Assembly: GCF_004193775.1 (NCBI RefSeq)
Contig: NC_041021.1
Span: 506,001-570,000 of the forward strand
Source: Glycine soja
Lineage: Eukaryota > Streptophyta > Magnoliopsida > Fabales > Fabaceae
Reading direction: 5' to 3'
Length of the DNA stretch: 64,000 nucleotides
The position numbers and the translations under genes are program-made. Below are positions 37,817 to 49,749 of the stretch, one piece after another. Each line of letters starts with the position of its first letter. Positions within the stretch are counted from its first letter, which is position 1. The notes beneath the pieces are model-generated. The model was not told the origin of the DNA, made no database searches, and saw only the letters and a program-made list of their open reading frames with translations.

Positions 37817-39967
37817 TCAGTTACCTATAGAGAGCTTTCCTGTCCACTCATCAGCTACCCCATAATCAAGGCTGAGCTCTCTCATCGGAGGGATGCTCTC
37901 CATCGCAAATAGCATAAGGTGAGGGAACATCAAATTATTGTGATCATAGAGAACAAACTGAACCAACACATTGGGAGTCGAACTATGACTCATATAGCAA
38001 GCAACATTCCTCATTCTTGACACATCCATAGCAAAATCCAAAGGAGGTATTGACGGATACGATGGACGCACATAATTGGAGTCAATCATAGATAAGTCCC
38101 CCCATTCTGCCCACCTATCAGTAAACCGATTCGGATATATCAACGAATCACCATTCATTGTCAAAAGCTGTGCTTGATCCCTAGTGAGAACAACCCCCGT
38201 GTACTCACATATAAAAGCACCAGCTTGAATAAGGTCCAAGGACCTAACTCCCCAACCAGTTTCCCTAGATCTAAACACTTCCAACCTATTTTTCAACCCC
38301 TTCTGCGTGACACGGTTTCGACAATGAGGAGGACAATGACAAAACGGGCCACACTCAAAAACCAAAGGCTTCCCTCTCAAGAGAATCCCACTCTGATTAT
38401 AAGGAAAATCCCCTCCATTCTTCATAGCACAAAAGCACCCCTCAACACACCCATCCACACACTCACAACCCGTCCCCCTCCCACTCTGATGAAAGACAAA
38501 CTGCGGAAAATTTGTCTTCACAAGATACTCATACTGCAGAGGGTCATAGTTACGATCAATGTCGTTAAAAAGCCGAATGGCCACATTTTCCTTCCTATTC
38601 GAAACATCAAGAGACAAACAACACATGGGTTTGAAACTCAAGGGATCCTTCCTAAGCATAAGCGCCTCCTTCATCACCACAGTCCCCATCTTAGCCTGCC
38701 CATCAATCCTACACAGCTTATACTTATAAACCCCGAAACCCGACTTCCCCACATCAAACCAGCACTCATGAATCCTATACAACCCATCATACACATACAA
38801 CCTCCCGGTAGCAGAGGCAGCACCCTCATACCGCACCCCACGAATAACCCTGACCTCAATCCCATAGTGCATACTCCTCTCCATTGCAAGATTTCCCCCC
38901 TCAAGCTTCTGGTGGAAAACCTGCCTAGAATGCTTGTCCTGGCCACCGTGGCCAGAGTAAATGATAACATCACCCTCATCAACATCATCCTCATAACCAC
39001 CAGAAACAATGACACTAGTGGCAATTGGTTCACCATTGGAACTCATGCTGGCAGGGAGATAATCAATCCCAGCCTGAGGCTGACCATGAAGGCCAACAAC
39101 ACACAACTCCATCCTATAAAGGAACACATCACCAATGCAGACACCGGGAATTGCACCAACAATTCTCTTGTCACGGTTCAGCCACAGGCCACAGTTCCTC
39201 ATCACCGCCGAGGCACGCAAATCGCTGCGCCCCCGCCGGGCATCCACCCGGCCCTCGTCCTCCACCGTCGCCAGGACGCGAAGGGAGTCGTAAAGCATCC
39301 TCGTCCGCCGGACCACGTCCCGGAAGTGACGCTGCTCCGGCCCGCCGACATCCATCAGGCGGACCAGCTCTTTGCAGCGCCGCGGCTGCCGCGGCGTGGT
39401 GACCGCCACCGAGGAGGACCGCCCGTCCTCCGGGACCGGCACAATTGCCCGCGAATCTGGGTCTGAAACGGCGCCGTTCGGATACTGCTGCTGCTGCTGC
39501 AGCAGCATCCCGGGGTCCGAAACGGTGCCGTTTTGGAAGCTCGGCGGTGGAACCACGGTGGTTTCGTTTTGGGGGGGTTTGGCAAAGGGGTTGGAAACGG
39601 CGTCGTTTCCGAGCTGCTGGATCCCTTGGGTGATGGGGTCGGGAACGGCGTTGTTGTTGGAGAAAGCGGTTCTGAAAAGCTGAGAGAGACGGTTGAAGTC
39701 GGAGAGCAAGTTAGGGTCGCCGGAGAAATCTTCGGGGGTTTCGTCGCCGAAGAGCTTAAGGTCGAGGTCGAGGGACCCATTTGAAGAATTGGGGTCCTGA
39801 GATTGTTGCTGTTGTTGGGGTGTGTGGGTGTTGAGCCATTCATCGAAAGGTTCCAGCTTTGGGATTAGAATTGGGTTTGGGGTGGTGGTGCTGGCGGCGG
39901 CAATTGTGGCGGGGATTGGGATTCCCGGTGGTGGAGGAAGGTTTTCCGGCGAAAAGAGAGAATTCAT
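37817..39967 (-). CDS. SUVH1/SUVH3-type SRA-SET protein, intronless
   Basis: A single 716-codon frame from ATG 39967. SUVH proteins bind methylated DNA through an SRA domain and carry a SET domain; Arabidopsis SUVH1 and SUVH3 are known mainly as methyl-DNA readers that promote transcription. Order: a Pro/Gln/Asn-rich N-terminus (1-200); SRA/YDG domain about 272-430 (GAIPGVCIGDVFLYRMELCV, VIVSGGYEDD, VRVIRGVRYEG, YVYDGLYRI); Cys-rich pre-SET about 490-560 (TGCECVDGCVEGCFC, ECGPFCHCPPHCRNR); SET about 565-705 (GWGVRSLDLIQAGAFICEYT, ELSLDYG). The usual NHSC core reads ACYMSHSSTPN, so the conserved Asn and Cys are replaced. No Cys-rich post-SET follows LDYG. Both traits, and the lack of introns, fit the SUVH1/3 branch as I recall it. 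Methyltransferase activity is therefore doubtful. The gene faces the CYP21-4-like gene head-to-head. Confidence 0.93.
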   Translation of the reverse strand: MNSLFSPENLPPPPGIPIPATIAAASTTTPNPILIPKLEPFDEWLNTHTPQQQQQSQDPNSSNGSLDLDLKLFGDETPEDFSGDPNLLSDFNRLSQLFRTAFSNNNAVPDPITQGIQQLGNDAVSNPFAKPPQNETTVVPPPSFQNGTVSDPGMLLQQQQQYPNGAVSDPDSRAIVPVPEDGRSSSVAVTTPRQPRRCKELVRLMDVGGPEQRHFRDVVRRTRMLYDSLRVLATVEDEGRVDARRGRSDLRASAVMRNCGLWLNRDKRIVGAIPGVCIGDVFLYRMELCVVGLHGQPQAGIDYLPASMSSNGEPIATSVIVSGGYEDDVDEGDVIIYSGHGGQDKHSRQVFHQKLEGGNLAMERSMHYGIEVRVIRGVRYEGAASATGRLYVYDGLYRIHECWFDVGKSGFGVYKYKLCRIDGQAKMGTVVMKEALMLRKDPLSFKPMCCLSLDVSNRKENVAIRLFNDIDRNYDPLQYEYLVKTNFPQFVFHQSGRGTGCECVDGCVEGCFCAMKNGGDFPYNQSGILLRGKPLVFECGPFCHCPPHCRNRVTQKGLKNRLEVFRSRETGWGVRSLDLIQAGAFICEYTGVVLTRDQAQLLTMNGDSLIYPNRFTDRWAEWGDLSMIDSNYVRPSYPSIPPLDFAMDVSRMRNVACYMSHSSTPNVLVQFVLYDHNNLMFPHLMLFAMESIPPMRELSLDYGVADEWTGKLSIGN

Positions 39968-40314
39968 GGTAGTGTTATAGAAGAAGGTGGTGTTCTTGTT
40001 GGCGATGGTGTTGGGTAGGGTTCAGATTGGAAGAAGAAGGCGAAGAAGAATAAGGAGAAGGAGCTTTGGAAATGGTGATTTGGAGGGAAGAAGATGCATT
40101 GGAGGGGAAATGGACAATTGGGAAATTTTTGGTTTCCGGATTGGGTGGGGTTTGAAATTTATGAACTAATAGTTTCAGACATTTGAACATTGAAGTTTCT
40201 TTTATAAAAAAAGGTGGAAATTGTTGTGCAAGAAGCAAATGCAAGATGTGATTCTTGATCTTGCTTACCTAGTGTATAGGTTTATGTGGAGTGGTGATGA
40301 ATGGACACCTGGTG

Positions 40315-41525
40315 AATTAGTCAATTAGGGTAGGAATAAGAGAGAAAAGTTAAAAAGAAAAACGTAGAGAGAAAAAGTGATTATATAATAATTAAGCAAT
40401 GTGTCTTATTAAGATATGAAAATGAAATGTGAATGGTATGAAAGAAAAAGTATATAAATGAGGATATACATAGGAAATTGGAGAGGTAGACTAGGAAAAA
40501 AAGTAATACCTATAATAAATAATATGAAAGAGAAAGAGACACATGAAAAGATAATAGGTGAAAATAATATATAAAAGAAAGTAGGTGAAAGATTATAATT
40601 ATGAATTAGTTAATTAAGGTAAGAATAATAGAAATAAATAAAAAAGAAAAGGGTTGAGAGAGGAAATGATGATGTAATAAGTAAATAAGTAAGTGATGTG
40701 TCTTATTGAGAAGTGAAAATAAAATGTGAATGATATGAAAGAAAAAATATATAAATGAGGCTAGTCACATGAAAAATAAGAGAGAAAAATACAAACAGAA
40801 AAAAAAATAAGTAATATATGTAATAAATAATGTGAAAGACAAAGACAATATGAAAAATAATAGTGTGAAAATAATAGAGAAAAAGAAGTAGGTGGAAGGT
40901 TATAACTATTATTTTATTTTAGTGGTTTTGATTTTTTCAATGTGCTTTCTTTTTTAGAAGATGAGATATTTAATTGTATTTTAAATTTTTATTGTAATTA
41001 ATATGTAATTTCATTTTTTAATATTTTCTTCTAGATGAATATTACTTTTTTCATTGTTATAGTAAACAAAAATCATGACTTTTACTTTATTTAGAGTAAA
41101 TTATACTTGTATTTTTTGTGTTTTATGCAAATTGTACCAGATATTCTTTTATTATTTAACATTACTCTTATGTATTGTTGTAATGTTGTTATTAGTAAAT
41201 GTATCTAAGGTAATTGGCATAAAGACAACATATGGAATAGAAATGACTATGCAAGTGCAAGATGTCATATTATTGATCTTTCTTACCTAATGTATATTTT
41301 TATGTAGAGTAGGGATAATAGGACACCTTATTTTTGGGAAATTAGGATAGAAATAAAAGAAATAGGAAAAAGAGAAAAAGATAGACCCAAAAAATGATAA
41401 CATAATAACTTAATAATGTGTCTTGTTATGAAGTAAAAATAAAATATAAATGATATGAAAGAAATGTGTCTTGTTATGAAGTAAAAATAAAATATAAATG
41501 ATATGAAAGAAAAAGTATATAAAAT
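40315..41525. repeat. Degenerate long-period repeat in the SUVH upstream region
   Basis: Three related blocks start near 40315, 40603 and 41335. Each carries 'atgtgtcttatt..gaa', 'aaaatgtgaatg.tatgaaag' and 'aagtatataaa' motifs in the same order. The third block contains a perfect tandem duplication of 48 bp (41416-41463 and 41464-41511). The array occupies most of the 3-kb gap between the divergent SUVH and cyclophilin genes and may affect their promoters. Confidence 0.7.
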
Positions 41526-42979
41526 GATAACAGTGACATCAATTATAGTATGAAGAAGAAATCTTTTTTATATGTAAAATAGATAATAAAAGTTAAATAT
41601 ATTTTTAATTCATTTAAATATAATAAATTTTTATTTTAGTTCTTTAATTCTTTTTGTTAATTTTAGTTTTCATAATATATATTTATATATAAATATATGT
41701 ATATACATTTAAATATATATATATATATATATGATGTGATGTGAATTAACTAATTATGCATATTATTTCATCAGTCACTTAACGCCATGTAGCATCATAA
41801 TTAATAATATAAATTATTTTCAAAACCTCTAAAATTTGCAACCATCAAAACTAACAGCTATTTTAAAGGGTAAAACCAATTTTTTTAATATTTATATGAA
41901 TAAAAAAACATATTAAAGCCTACAATTAAACAAGAGAATTATTCCGTACATTAAAAACGCTAGACAATAAAATAGTAAACTATCATTATTTAGAAACTAT
42001 GTGAGGATATTTGAGCCAAAACAAAACAAATTCCTAGTCATACTTCATAGTTTACATATACAGAGAGAGAAAAAAACAGAAAAAAACAGAAAGTTAAAAC
42101 GACACAGCAAAAACGGTAGCTTAGTGTTTTCAGTTTCATCAAGAAGAGCACATTTATCTTTCAAACTCGGTTCATGTCTCTTCCTTGACGTGCTTCCCTC
42201 ATCCTTCAATTTCCTCTCCTTACAAATCCAACACCCTCTTCGTTTCATTCTCTCTATCTCTCTCTCTCACTCTTTTCTGTCATCTGCGCAACTTCATTCA
42301 TTCAGGTCCTTCTATCTTTACATTTTCATGTTTGTTTCTTTCTTTCTTTGCTTCAAACTATAGAAGTAGTAGGAGAAGGGTTATTTATGACGATCCACAT
42401 TTGATTTCTGATAAATAATGTGTATTGTTTATTTCCTCTTGGTTTAAGACTGTTGAACACCTTTTATTTTGTACCCAAAATCTTACTGTCTATGTCTTAG
42501 TTGGATTTTAAATTTGATTTTGAGAGAAAGTTTCTTGCTATGGGAATTGGGGGAGGAATTCTTCTTACCTGGGAATTATGGAGCTTTTTGATTTTAACCA
42601 TGTTGGAAATTTCAAACTTTTAAGTCATGGAATTTGGTGGTCTACTTTTAAATGTTGAATACTGTAAATAGCTTAAGCACGGGTTTTCACACTATTGTTC
42701 AATCACAACTTACCATGCATTGTAAATTTAGTGACTTTTATAATAATTATCTTAAAAGTCATGCCTTGACGTCTGATTAGTTGACAATGTAAATTTTTTT
42801 ATGCATTAATTAAACTCAAATGTTTACAAGTTAATAATAAGAATTGGTTGATTCTGATATTGAAAAAATTGAGTGGTTTCTTTGGTATTGTTATTAATTT
42901 TCTTTTGGTTGACTGGTTTTTCACTCGGAAAGCTTGGTTTTGGTTTGTTGACTGGAATTGAAACTGATAATTAGGCTAA

Positions 42980-45900
42980 ATGGGGAGGATCAAACCTCAG
43001 GCTCTGCTACAGCAAAGCAAAAGGAAGAAGGGGCCTTCTCGCATAAGTGCCACCATTGTTACATTCTATGCATTGATTCTTGTCATGCTTGTGTTTATCC
43101 TGTTTGTTACATACAGACATTGGTCCAACAGGTTGGTGAAAGATTTTTGGTTCTGGTGGGGAAGGAATATTTATAGTGTAACAAACGATTCACAGTAATT
43201 TTTTCGTTTCCTGAATGAAAAACAACAAAAGAAATGATGCGAATTATGCTTGTTGAAATTTAGCTCTATCTTGTGTGAGAATAATCTGTGCTTATTCAGG
43301 ATTATTGTTACTTCAGGGTTTATTTTACTATTGGCCATTTGTTATTGGTTCTCTTGGTTGAATTCTCCACATATTGTGTAATGTGTAGTGATTGAATTGA
43401 ACCTTATGCTTCCTGATGACCCTTCAGTTTATGGCTTTATGTCCTGTATTGGGAAGAAGGAAATATTTGTTTGTCAAGATGTGCAAAAGCTTTTCCATTT
43501 TTCTCTTGCTTTTGTTGAGTGATTTAAACTTCTAAAAAGATGAATTTAAATGGAACAATCATTTGTAATATGGTTGCAGAGAAGGTAATTGTAGTAAGAA
43601 AAGAAGATTAACTTTAAACAGTATATGTCCCATTTTCTCACATAAAATTAACTTTAAAAAGGAGCATCTTCTGTTATCTAATAATTCATTGTATTATTTG
43701 CTGCATTCAGGACAAGACTTCAACCAGAGAGCTATATATCAGTCTCTGAGGTGCGGACTTAAACTACATTATAAAGGGTTTTCATAACTCTTTATCCATT
43801 TTTTACACTTGTTATCTGGTATCTTGCCAACTGTTTCTTTGATTTTATAATTCGAACATGTATATTATGTATGTGCTTTTCTTTTTCCATTGACATAAGG
43901 CTGCTGGAAAGTGACCCCCCCCGAAGTTCGTGAATAGAATTATTATAATCATTATTTTGATCCTTGATTAATCTAATGATATATAGAAACTACTTTTTCT
44001 GCAGGATGAAAATACATCTGTGGAATCCAAAAAATCTGATCTACCTGGATATGCTGTAAGTTGTTCATTCACAATGGTGCCGTAATTTCTTTACCTTGCA
44101 CACTTTGTAATGATGTTAGATTGTTTTTTCTATATTGCTCTACATGCTCATCAATTAAAATTAACATATAAAACTTTAATTTACAAAATGGCTGTACTCA
44201 TTTCTTCCTTATCATAGGTTGTAATTACCTCTAAAGGTTCTATTATAGTAGAACTTTACAAGGAAAGTGCTCCTGAAGTTGTTGATGAATTCATAGATTT
44301 ATGGTGAGTACTTGGTTTTTCCTTTATGCTGTCTATACTTCCACAAATTAAATTGCTTTAAGATTTGCTTGTCACAAACTCATTTTTCCCTGTCATTTGT
44401 TCATTTTTGTTTTTGTTTTTGGTGATTTGAGTTGGGGAACATAAAAGGAAAAGGTAGAGAATTTGATAATTTTTTTGGTAATTAGAGTATTCCAAATATA
44501 GTTAAGCTTCAAAAGACCAAATTGGAGGAGGTAGATGGTTTGTTAGTTAGATCATAGACGTGGTTGGATTTGACGATCACAGTTTGGTTATGCTTCTCCT
44601 CTTGTGTGACAAGCTTCTAGAATGGAGCAGTGGAAGGGTCCATACTTAATGGTTAGCAAAGGCCTTTGAAGAGTAGGAAGTCCAGAGAGCTATCTGGAGT
44701 ATGGATAAGGAAAAAGCTCCAGGATCCAATGGTTTTACTGTTGCTTTTTTCCAGAACTGTTGGGGCAAAAATGAATTCCTCTTTCGCCACTTGAGTATCT
44801 AAAAAGGATAGATCTTTCAAGATAAAGAATTATAGACCTATAAGCATAGTCTCTGGCTTTTACGAGTTTATTCTTAAGGTCCTTTCTACGAGGCTGAGTG
44901 ATGCTTTGTCAAATATTTGTCCACTCACAGTTTGCACAAGTAGCCAAGTAGACTTTCTTATCAGTGAGTATATGGCAAGTACTGCAAAGCCATGTAACAG
45001 GTTTGAAAACTGAGTTGAATGCTATTACCTTGAGCATTGCTATATTGCTGGATATAACATAACACCTGCAGCCTGAAATGAATATGTTCTCTATTGGCTG
45101 AAGAGAATAAAGCCAAATACTCTTAACTTTTATTGGCATCAGTTTGTGTTAGTAGTTTGTTTATTTCAAAGTGGTGTGTTGTATGAAACTCCTATGAACA
45201 TATTCTGCTCATGCTTCCAACCTAAACTAATTTTTTGTTTTCCAGTCAAAAAGGGCACTTCAAGGGGATGCTTTTTCACCAAGTAATTAAACACTATATA
45301 ATTCAGGCAGGTCATAACAAAGGGCCTGGAGCTACTGAAGATTGGAACCTGTTAGGAAAGAAATACGCAAGGTTTTTTTTTGTTCTTTTGTTTTCTGCAA
45401 TTTGATGTTTATGATATCCTTGGACCATTGATAATCTACCTGTGAGTTGCATAATTTTTTTTCTAATTACTAAATACTGTGATGATTAACTAGTATGAGA
45501 CACGAAGCATTCATGCTCGGAACATCGAAGGGAAAATACTTTAACAAAGGATTTGATCTTTTCATCACAACTGCACCAATACCAGATTTAAATGAAAAGC
45601 TTATTGTGTTTGGCCGAGTCATCAAGGGACAGGATATTGTTCAGGTGGCTGAATTTGCTTTATTCCCACTACCATGTCTTATATTGTATGTTGAGTTTTT
45701 TTTCCTTTTTCTATTATTGTTAATTATGTCCTTTCCAACTCCTATTATATAAGGTATTTTGCACATCTTTTCACGTTTAGTGCATATCATTTTTAATAAT
45801 TTTTAAACGTAATATATAAGGCTGGATTTTCTGTTTAGTTATTAGTCGATTTATCACTTTTCATGTATTTATAAATACTATTTGAAACTAAAGTAATATA

Positions 45901-46191
45901 AGCAATAATGTTCTTAGAAGTTAGATACCATATTAATCTTGACATCTGGATGAATTGGTTGAAGACAGTAACTCTGGATTGGAATGAAAAACAACAAGTT
46001 ATGTGAATATAATTTAATTTATATATGATTTTTGTTATTATTTCTGACAACACTAGGTTTCATGATTACAGTTAATATTGACAGTTTCACAATCCCTCTG
46101 CCAGGAAATTGAAGAAGTGGATACAGATGAACATTACCAACCAAAACTTACTATTGGGATACTTGATGTGGCTCTTAAACAGATAGTGTGA
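42980..46191 (+). CDS. CYP21-4: CYP21-4-type membrane-anchored cyclophilin, seven exons
   Basis: Exons: 42980-43131, 43711-43750, 44005-44055, 44218-44303, 45246-45371, 45494-45644 and 46105-46191. All are GT-AG and in phase, giving 230 residues. Residues 1-22 are basic ([20 protein letters not shown]), followed by one membrane segment ([20 protein letters not shown]), as in the Golgi-associated Arabidopsis CYP21-4. The cyclophilin domain runs from about 80 to the end ([60 protein letters not shown]). The usual FHR...Q.G catalytic stretch reads [13 protein letters not shown], so the catalytic Arg is Gln. The positions of the conserved Trp and His in 'WLDGKH' are also changed. Prolyl isomerase activity is therefore doubtful. 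A 5' UTR exon probably lies near 42.1-42.3 kb (CT-rich). A LINE fragment sits in intron 4. Confidence 0.9.
44670..44915 (+). mobile_element. Degenerate LINE reverse-transcriptase fragment in intron 4 of the cyclophilin gene
   Basis: Two frames carry LINE RT motifs: [20 protein letters not shown] at 44677-44766 and [20 protein letters not shown] at about 44817-44911. They correspond to the 'KAPGPDGF' and 'RPISL..YK...K.L..RL' blocks of plant L1-type RTs. Stops and a frame change separate them, so it is a dead copy that now forms part of the intron. Confidence 0.7.
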
Positions 46192-46893
46192 AGGCTCTCT
46201 GCCCGAATCAATGGCCTAAATACTTTTCATACTTTGCTGATAGCCTTTTAGCCTATTTGGTAAAATCCTTTCTACACAGATGATGAACCTCAAGGATTTC
46301 ACCTTAGGTTTGTCAATGAAACGTTTGAGCTTTGATGCAGTTTTAGCTACATGTTTCAGTTTCTCATTCAGGGATTATGAAATCTCCTTTCTGTCATATT
46401 GTTTGGTCTTCTTTTGATGTGGCAAGATGTATGTAGGAAGGTCTGTATTGCAACTTGCCAGTTTGGTGATATCAACTCTTCTATTTTATTTTGGCATTAC
46501 TCTTCATTGGTAACCTCAAAGGGGGCACATTGAGATCACAGAAAAAAAAGGCTTTTATTTGTCTACCTATGCTGTTTCATAGTGTTTCAGTTGATGACTT
46601 TTTTAGTCTTTTTGGGCCTAACCAGAAATATTGGCTTTGTAATCTATTTTGTAATGATGCTCAATTCATATTTTCATTTGGTTATATTAGTGATAAGTGG
46701 CTATATTTAAAAGTAAAATAATCATAGCACTGATGGAACCTTTTGTAGGTGGTCTCTATCACGGTATCACCTTTAGTCAATCAGTATCATTTTTTTTCTC
46801 TTAACTGCCATTCATCTTCATCTTTATTTATGTTCTAACAAATTGGTTAATCAAGTTAAATTAAACACTCAATATTCTGGTAAGATCAGAGAT

Positions 46894-47000
46894 ATAAGGT
46901 TGACCTAGTGATAAAGGGAAAAATAAAAAAAGAAGAGGTCATGAGTTTGAATCACCCTCCTAATAAAAATTAATGACTAATATTTGTCAATAAAAAAAAA
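46894..47000 (+). mobile_element. tRNA-derived SINE-like element
   Basis: About 105 bp. It has a box A-like segment (ggttgacctagtgataaagg) near the 5' end, a box B-like segment (catgagtttgaatcac) about 45 bp later, and an A-rich 3' end. The layout is that of Au-type plant SINEs. Target duplications were not identified. Confidence 0.45.
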
Positions 47001-47299
47001 TATATTCTTAGATTGAGAAATGAGAACTATAAAATGAATTGCAAACTTGTGCTGCTAGCATGACGTGCCTTCTAGGCCATATGGCTAAGATTGAGTGTGC
47101 AGTTGGCAAATGATGACAAAGCAAATACCTTGCATAAGTCTGAAAAAGTGTCTGTTAATATATTATAGATGGACATTCCCCTGGTAGGAGGCTCGTGACC
47201 TAAAAAATTTGGTAAATTTCAAGTACTCTTACGAGTGTTTGGGAGAACTTATAAAAATAACACGATATATAGTTTTAACTTATTTCTCAATAAGCTTTT

Positions 47300-47303
47300 G
47301 AAG

Positions 47304-47365
<62 letters not shown>

Positions 47366-47366
47366 G
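47300..47366. repeat. TA/TATG microsatellite
   Basis: Alternating TA repeats with interspersed TG steps (tatgtatatatatgtatatg). Confidence 0.9.
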
Positions 47367-47904
47367 ATTTTGATTTTTTAAAAAATAGAGTTATTTTGAT
47401 TTTGATCCTTCAATTTCTTTTTAGTTCATGTAAAATTCAATATTTTGTTTTAATTATTGTTGTTAAGTAACTGTTTTAACGGTTGACATTTTAAAATCAC
47501 ACATATTTTACAAAAAAGAGACAATATTGTGAGTTGGATAGGGCTACAATGAGCATGAGATAAAACTAAACTTGTTAACATAGGTTTTGAGATTTTTGAT
47601 ACCATGGCAAAACAAAAAAAAAAATTATGTCCTCATAATTATTGAAATATTATCTACCTTTGAAATTTTTTTTACAAAAACTTTTAATAATTAAGATTAT
47701 CTAAAGCAACGATAACATGAATAATTATGTTATTTTAAAAGTTGTTATTAACGATAACATGAATGGTTAATAATTCGTATAAAATTATTTAAAGCAAAAT
47801 AAAATTATTTAATCTACTTGTAACAAGGTAGATGACAAATAGAATTTAAATATCTACCTTCAGTGATATTTTAAGAGGTTATCAGTAGTGACAAAACCGA
47901 AGAG

Positions 47905-48450
47905 AGAAAATGAGTTTAGGCTAAATGCATTGGTGTGCTATTACCAGTAATAGGTGAACCCGAACCAAGTGCAATGGGAAGTGGAGGAGTTCCACGAGAA
48001 AACACTTGTAGGATTTGTCATTGATGCTTTGAATGCTATAGGAATGCTGCATGTAAAGTGGAAGAAGAGAAAGAACAACATTGCCAAGAGGAATCACATT
48101 ATTTTTTGGGAGAAACAAAACAACAAAATCAACTAACATTGAGCTTGACCTTGAGAATATTTCAATAAATATATATGCGCGTGTTTTTTTTGTTTGCAAA
48201 GATCAATATCAGAATGGATCTTGAGAATTATCATCTTTTAGTGAAGCTTTACATTTTAGGCTAAATGCATTAATTGTGACCCCGAACCAAGTGCAATGGA
48301 TAGTGAAGGAATTTCATGAGAGAGCACTAATAGGATTCATTTTGAATGCTACTAGCTAGTGGCATTTAGCAAGTGGAAGAAGAGAAAAAGCAGCATCGTC
48401 ATGAGGAATCACAATTTTTGTGAGAATAAAACAAAAACAATGAGTACTGA
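47905..48450 (+). repeat. Imperfect direct duplication of a ~200-bp unknown segment
   Basis: The blocks 47917-48125 and about 48257-48435 share long stretches: 'ggctaaatgcatt', 'cgaaccaagtgcaatgg', 'agtggaagaagagaaa' and 'gaggaatcaca'. In one frame copy 1 reads NPNQVQWEVEEFHEKTLVGF and copy 2 a similar TPNQVQWIVKEFHERALIGF before it breaks. That hints at an ancient coding origin, but I recognise no family. Confidence 0.5.
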
Positions 48451-49749
48451 CCCGCCCAAATTAAAGGATTTCAATTTTAAATTCAGACCAAGTACATTCA
48501 CTTAATAAGAAAAAAAATTGAATAAGCTTTTTATTTAGAAAAAAAAAAGATTTTTAGATCTGAATTTTTATTTATATAGTTAGTTTTTTTATCTATCCAT
48601 TTAGACATTGATATATTTTTATTTGAATTGATTTTCCCATAATGGATTATTGAAGTAATTTAATTTTCCAACTATTCAAAAAAAACTTTATTTTATTTAA
48701 AAAGAAAGTGTTTTTATAAATAAATTTAAACATGTCCATTATTTACGATCACATAACTAGATTAATTTAAGCATAGTTTATTTTATTACAAAGACAAACG
48801 TTAAAATAAAAATTATTTAAAAACAAATTAATCTGCATCGACAATATATGTGTTCCGTTTACCTTATTCTAAATAAATGTATCATTTTATCTTAATATAT
48901 ATATTTTTAACCGAATTGTCTATTTTTCCGGATATCTTATCAACAACGATAATATATTTTTAGAAATTAATAACTTAATGTATGATTGATTTAAAAATAT
49001 ATAACTAAATAATTATTATTTATAAAAAAACAAGTGAGTTTCCTCCTATACAATAAAATTCAATAGGAATGGAATTGGCTTTAAATATTTTACCACAACC
49101 TCTCATAAATTCCTCCATAAACCTAACTCATCTTTAATGATGATAGAAAATTTAAATTTATAATTTTTTATCGATAAATGTTAATTTTTTGTCAGCATAA
49201 GAGATTGAATATGAGACTTTTTTTTTTCTCCCGTCTTAACCAATCACTCAATTTTATATCTCCATTCAAACTCATCCTAGAGTGGTAATCATGCTTATTA
49301 AAGACTCGGATTGTGACTTAGTTTTTTGTTATTATATAAGTCTATATTTTCTGCAAGTGTACCAAAAGTCCAAAATCCAATCCTATGGTTCAAATACAAT
49401 TTGCCCTTGGCCTTGTTAACTTGCCTGACATTTTTCATTCTTTCTCTCAATGGTGACTTTCACTTTAACATGCAACACTTGCATAAACTCAACCTTTGGA
49501 ATTGGAATTAGAATTGAAATTGGTGTTGTTTTGATATAAGAATTTATGCCTTGCATCAAAACAACATGAAACTCTTACACAAAAACTTTATAAAATCAAG
49601 CAAACACAAAAATGGTGTATTTTAATTTCTCTTTCTGGTTTAAAAGTTTTTTTTTCTTGTATTTCATTCTATAGAATCTTGCTAATCCATGAAAACTTCT
49701 TATTTCATTAGTAATTTTTGGACTTGTTAATTTATAATAACTTTCACCC

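Larger units (their letters stand above)
46192..49740. other. Intergenic region downstream of the cyclophilin gene
   Basis: The first 600 bases are probably 3' UTR and flank. The rest holds a SINE-like sequence, a TA/TATG microsatellite and a duplicated block of unknown nature (separate entries), all in AT-rich DNA. No gene is supported. Confidence 0.5.

Noticed and set aside
38174..39466. 430-codon open frame on the plus strand opposite the SUVH gene
   Set aside because: It lies fully antisense to a clear SUVH coding frame, has low-complexity His/Pro/Thr/Arg composition, and shows no domain. It is a by-product of the opposite codon usage.
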